Below, one piece after another: positions 20,789-21,103 of a stretch of 21,103 bases of DNA. The DNA is from JBDTMC01 sp039934475 (GTDB taxonomy: Bacteria; Acidobacteriota; Terriglobia; Bryobacterales; Bryobacteraceae). Position numbers and translations under genes: made by a program. How positions within the stretch are numbered: the stretch's first letter is position 1; each line of letters starts with the position of its first letter. The stretch spans positions 1 through 21,103 of the forward strand of contig JBDTMC010000085.1 of assembly GCA_039934475.1 (NCBI GenBank), in the 5' to 3' direction. The notes under the pieces are model-generated. The model searched no databases. It was not told the DNA's origin and saw only the letters and a list, made by a program, of their open reading frames with translations.

Positions 20789-21103
20789 GTGGGAAACAAA
20801 ACGGATGTCTGGCAGGGCACTCTAGCCCTCATGGTATTGAAAACACTCGAGTCGATGGGGCCGCAGCATGGCTATGGAATCGCCCGCCGCATTGAACAAA
20901 CCAGCGGCAGCCAGCTGACGTTGAACTACGGGACTTTGTATCCCGCGCTTCTAAAACTGGAGCAGGAGGGGGCGATCGCCTCCGAGTGGGGCTTGTCTGA
21001 GAACAACCGCAAGGCCAAGTTCTACAAGCTGACGCGAGCGGGCCGCAAGCAGTTGGAGCGTGAGGCGCGGGACTGGGAACAGGCCACGGCCATCCTCGCC
21101 CGC
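20789..21103 (+). CDS. PadR-family transcriptional regulator (3' partial)
   Basis: A winged-helix repressor cut by the right edge, with 105 residues visible. The PadR N-terminal domain is clear: TDVWQGTLALMVLKTLESMG, HGYGIARRIEQTSG, the recognition part NYGTLYPALLKLEQEGAIAS and the wing SENNRKAKFYKLTRAGRK. PadR proteins are dimers controlled by small ligands through the C-terminal helix, which begins here with REARDWEQATAIL. In Acidobacteria they are abundant and often sit next to ABC-type permease genes, which may follow outside the window. GTG 20789 gives the standard family start; ATG 20756 is an in-frame alternative adding eleven residues. A GGGAG lies 12 bases before the GTG, rather far. 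It diverges from the OprB-like porin and may regulate it. Confidence 0.92.
   Translation, partial: MGNKTDVWQGTLALMVLKTLESMGPQHGYGIARRIEQTSGSQLTLNYGTLYPALLKLEQEGAIASEWGLSENNRKAKFYKLTRAGRKQLEREARDWEQATAILAR

Overview
The window reads as ordinary chromosomal DNA from a GC-rich Gram-negative bacterium, most probably an Acidobacteriota member of the Bryobacter/Solibacter type. This is an inference from gene content: secreted multi-domain c-type cytochromes, a virginiamycin-B-lyase-like propeller protein, a GH106-like glycosidase, outer-membrane porins of two families, and a PadR regulator whose N-terminus (VGNKTDVWQGTLALMVLKTL) has the form typical of acidobacterial PadR proteins. I see no rRNA, tRNA, CRISPR array, insertion sequence or phage gene. 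Coding density is very high. The longest non-coding stretch is 16135-16361 (227 bases), so no gene-free stretch exceeds 300 bases.

Left edge: a partial diheme cytochrome c (minus strand, runs off the window) diverges from a plus-strand AAA ATPase/DUF4143 protein. A 35-bp near-perfect inverted repeat lies on the putative promoter between them. From 11480 down to 1958 seven minus-strand genes follow one another with gaps of at most 58 bases or with overlaps. In transcription order they are a secreted GH106-like rhamnosidase, an L-arabinose-isomerase-fold protein, a membrane histidine kinase, a FixJ-type response regulator, a DcaP-like outer-membrane porin, a small unknown exported protein, and a CPA2 cation/proton antiporter. 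The order suggests deoxysugar release and isomerisation upstream, then a two-component system controlling envelope transport. A 10-bp direct repeat in the regulator-porin gap is a candidate binding site.

Middle: a secreted seven-bladed propeller protein (11537-13012) and a 999-aa diheme protein that combines a terpenoid-cyclase-like toroid with helical repeats (13135-16134), both on the minus strand.

Right: a two-gene plus-strand operon (16362-17831) encodes a TIR-domain protein with two C-terminal membrane helices, followed by a single-pass membrane protein with a coiled coil and a small C-terminal domain I cannot name. This pair is the best candidate for an undescribed signalling or defence module. 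It converges, with a 1-bp gap, on a minus-strand chemoreceptor (MCP) that lies downstream of an OprB-type carbohydrate porin. A divergent, truncated PadR regulator ends the window, and the OprB/PadR intergenic region carries a perfect palindromic candidate operator. All plus-strand genes here are an ATPase of uncertain role, the TIR pair and the regulator. Everything metabolic or respiratory is on the minus strand.
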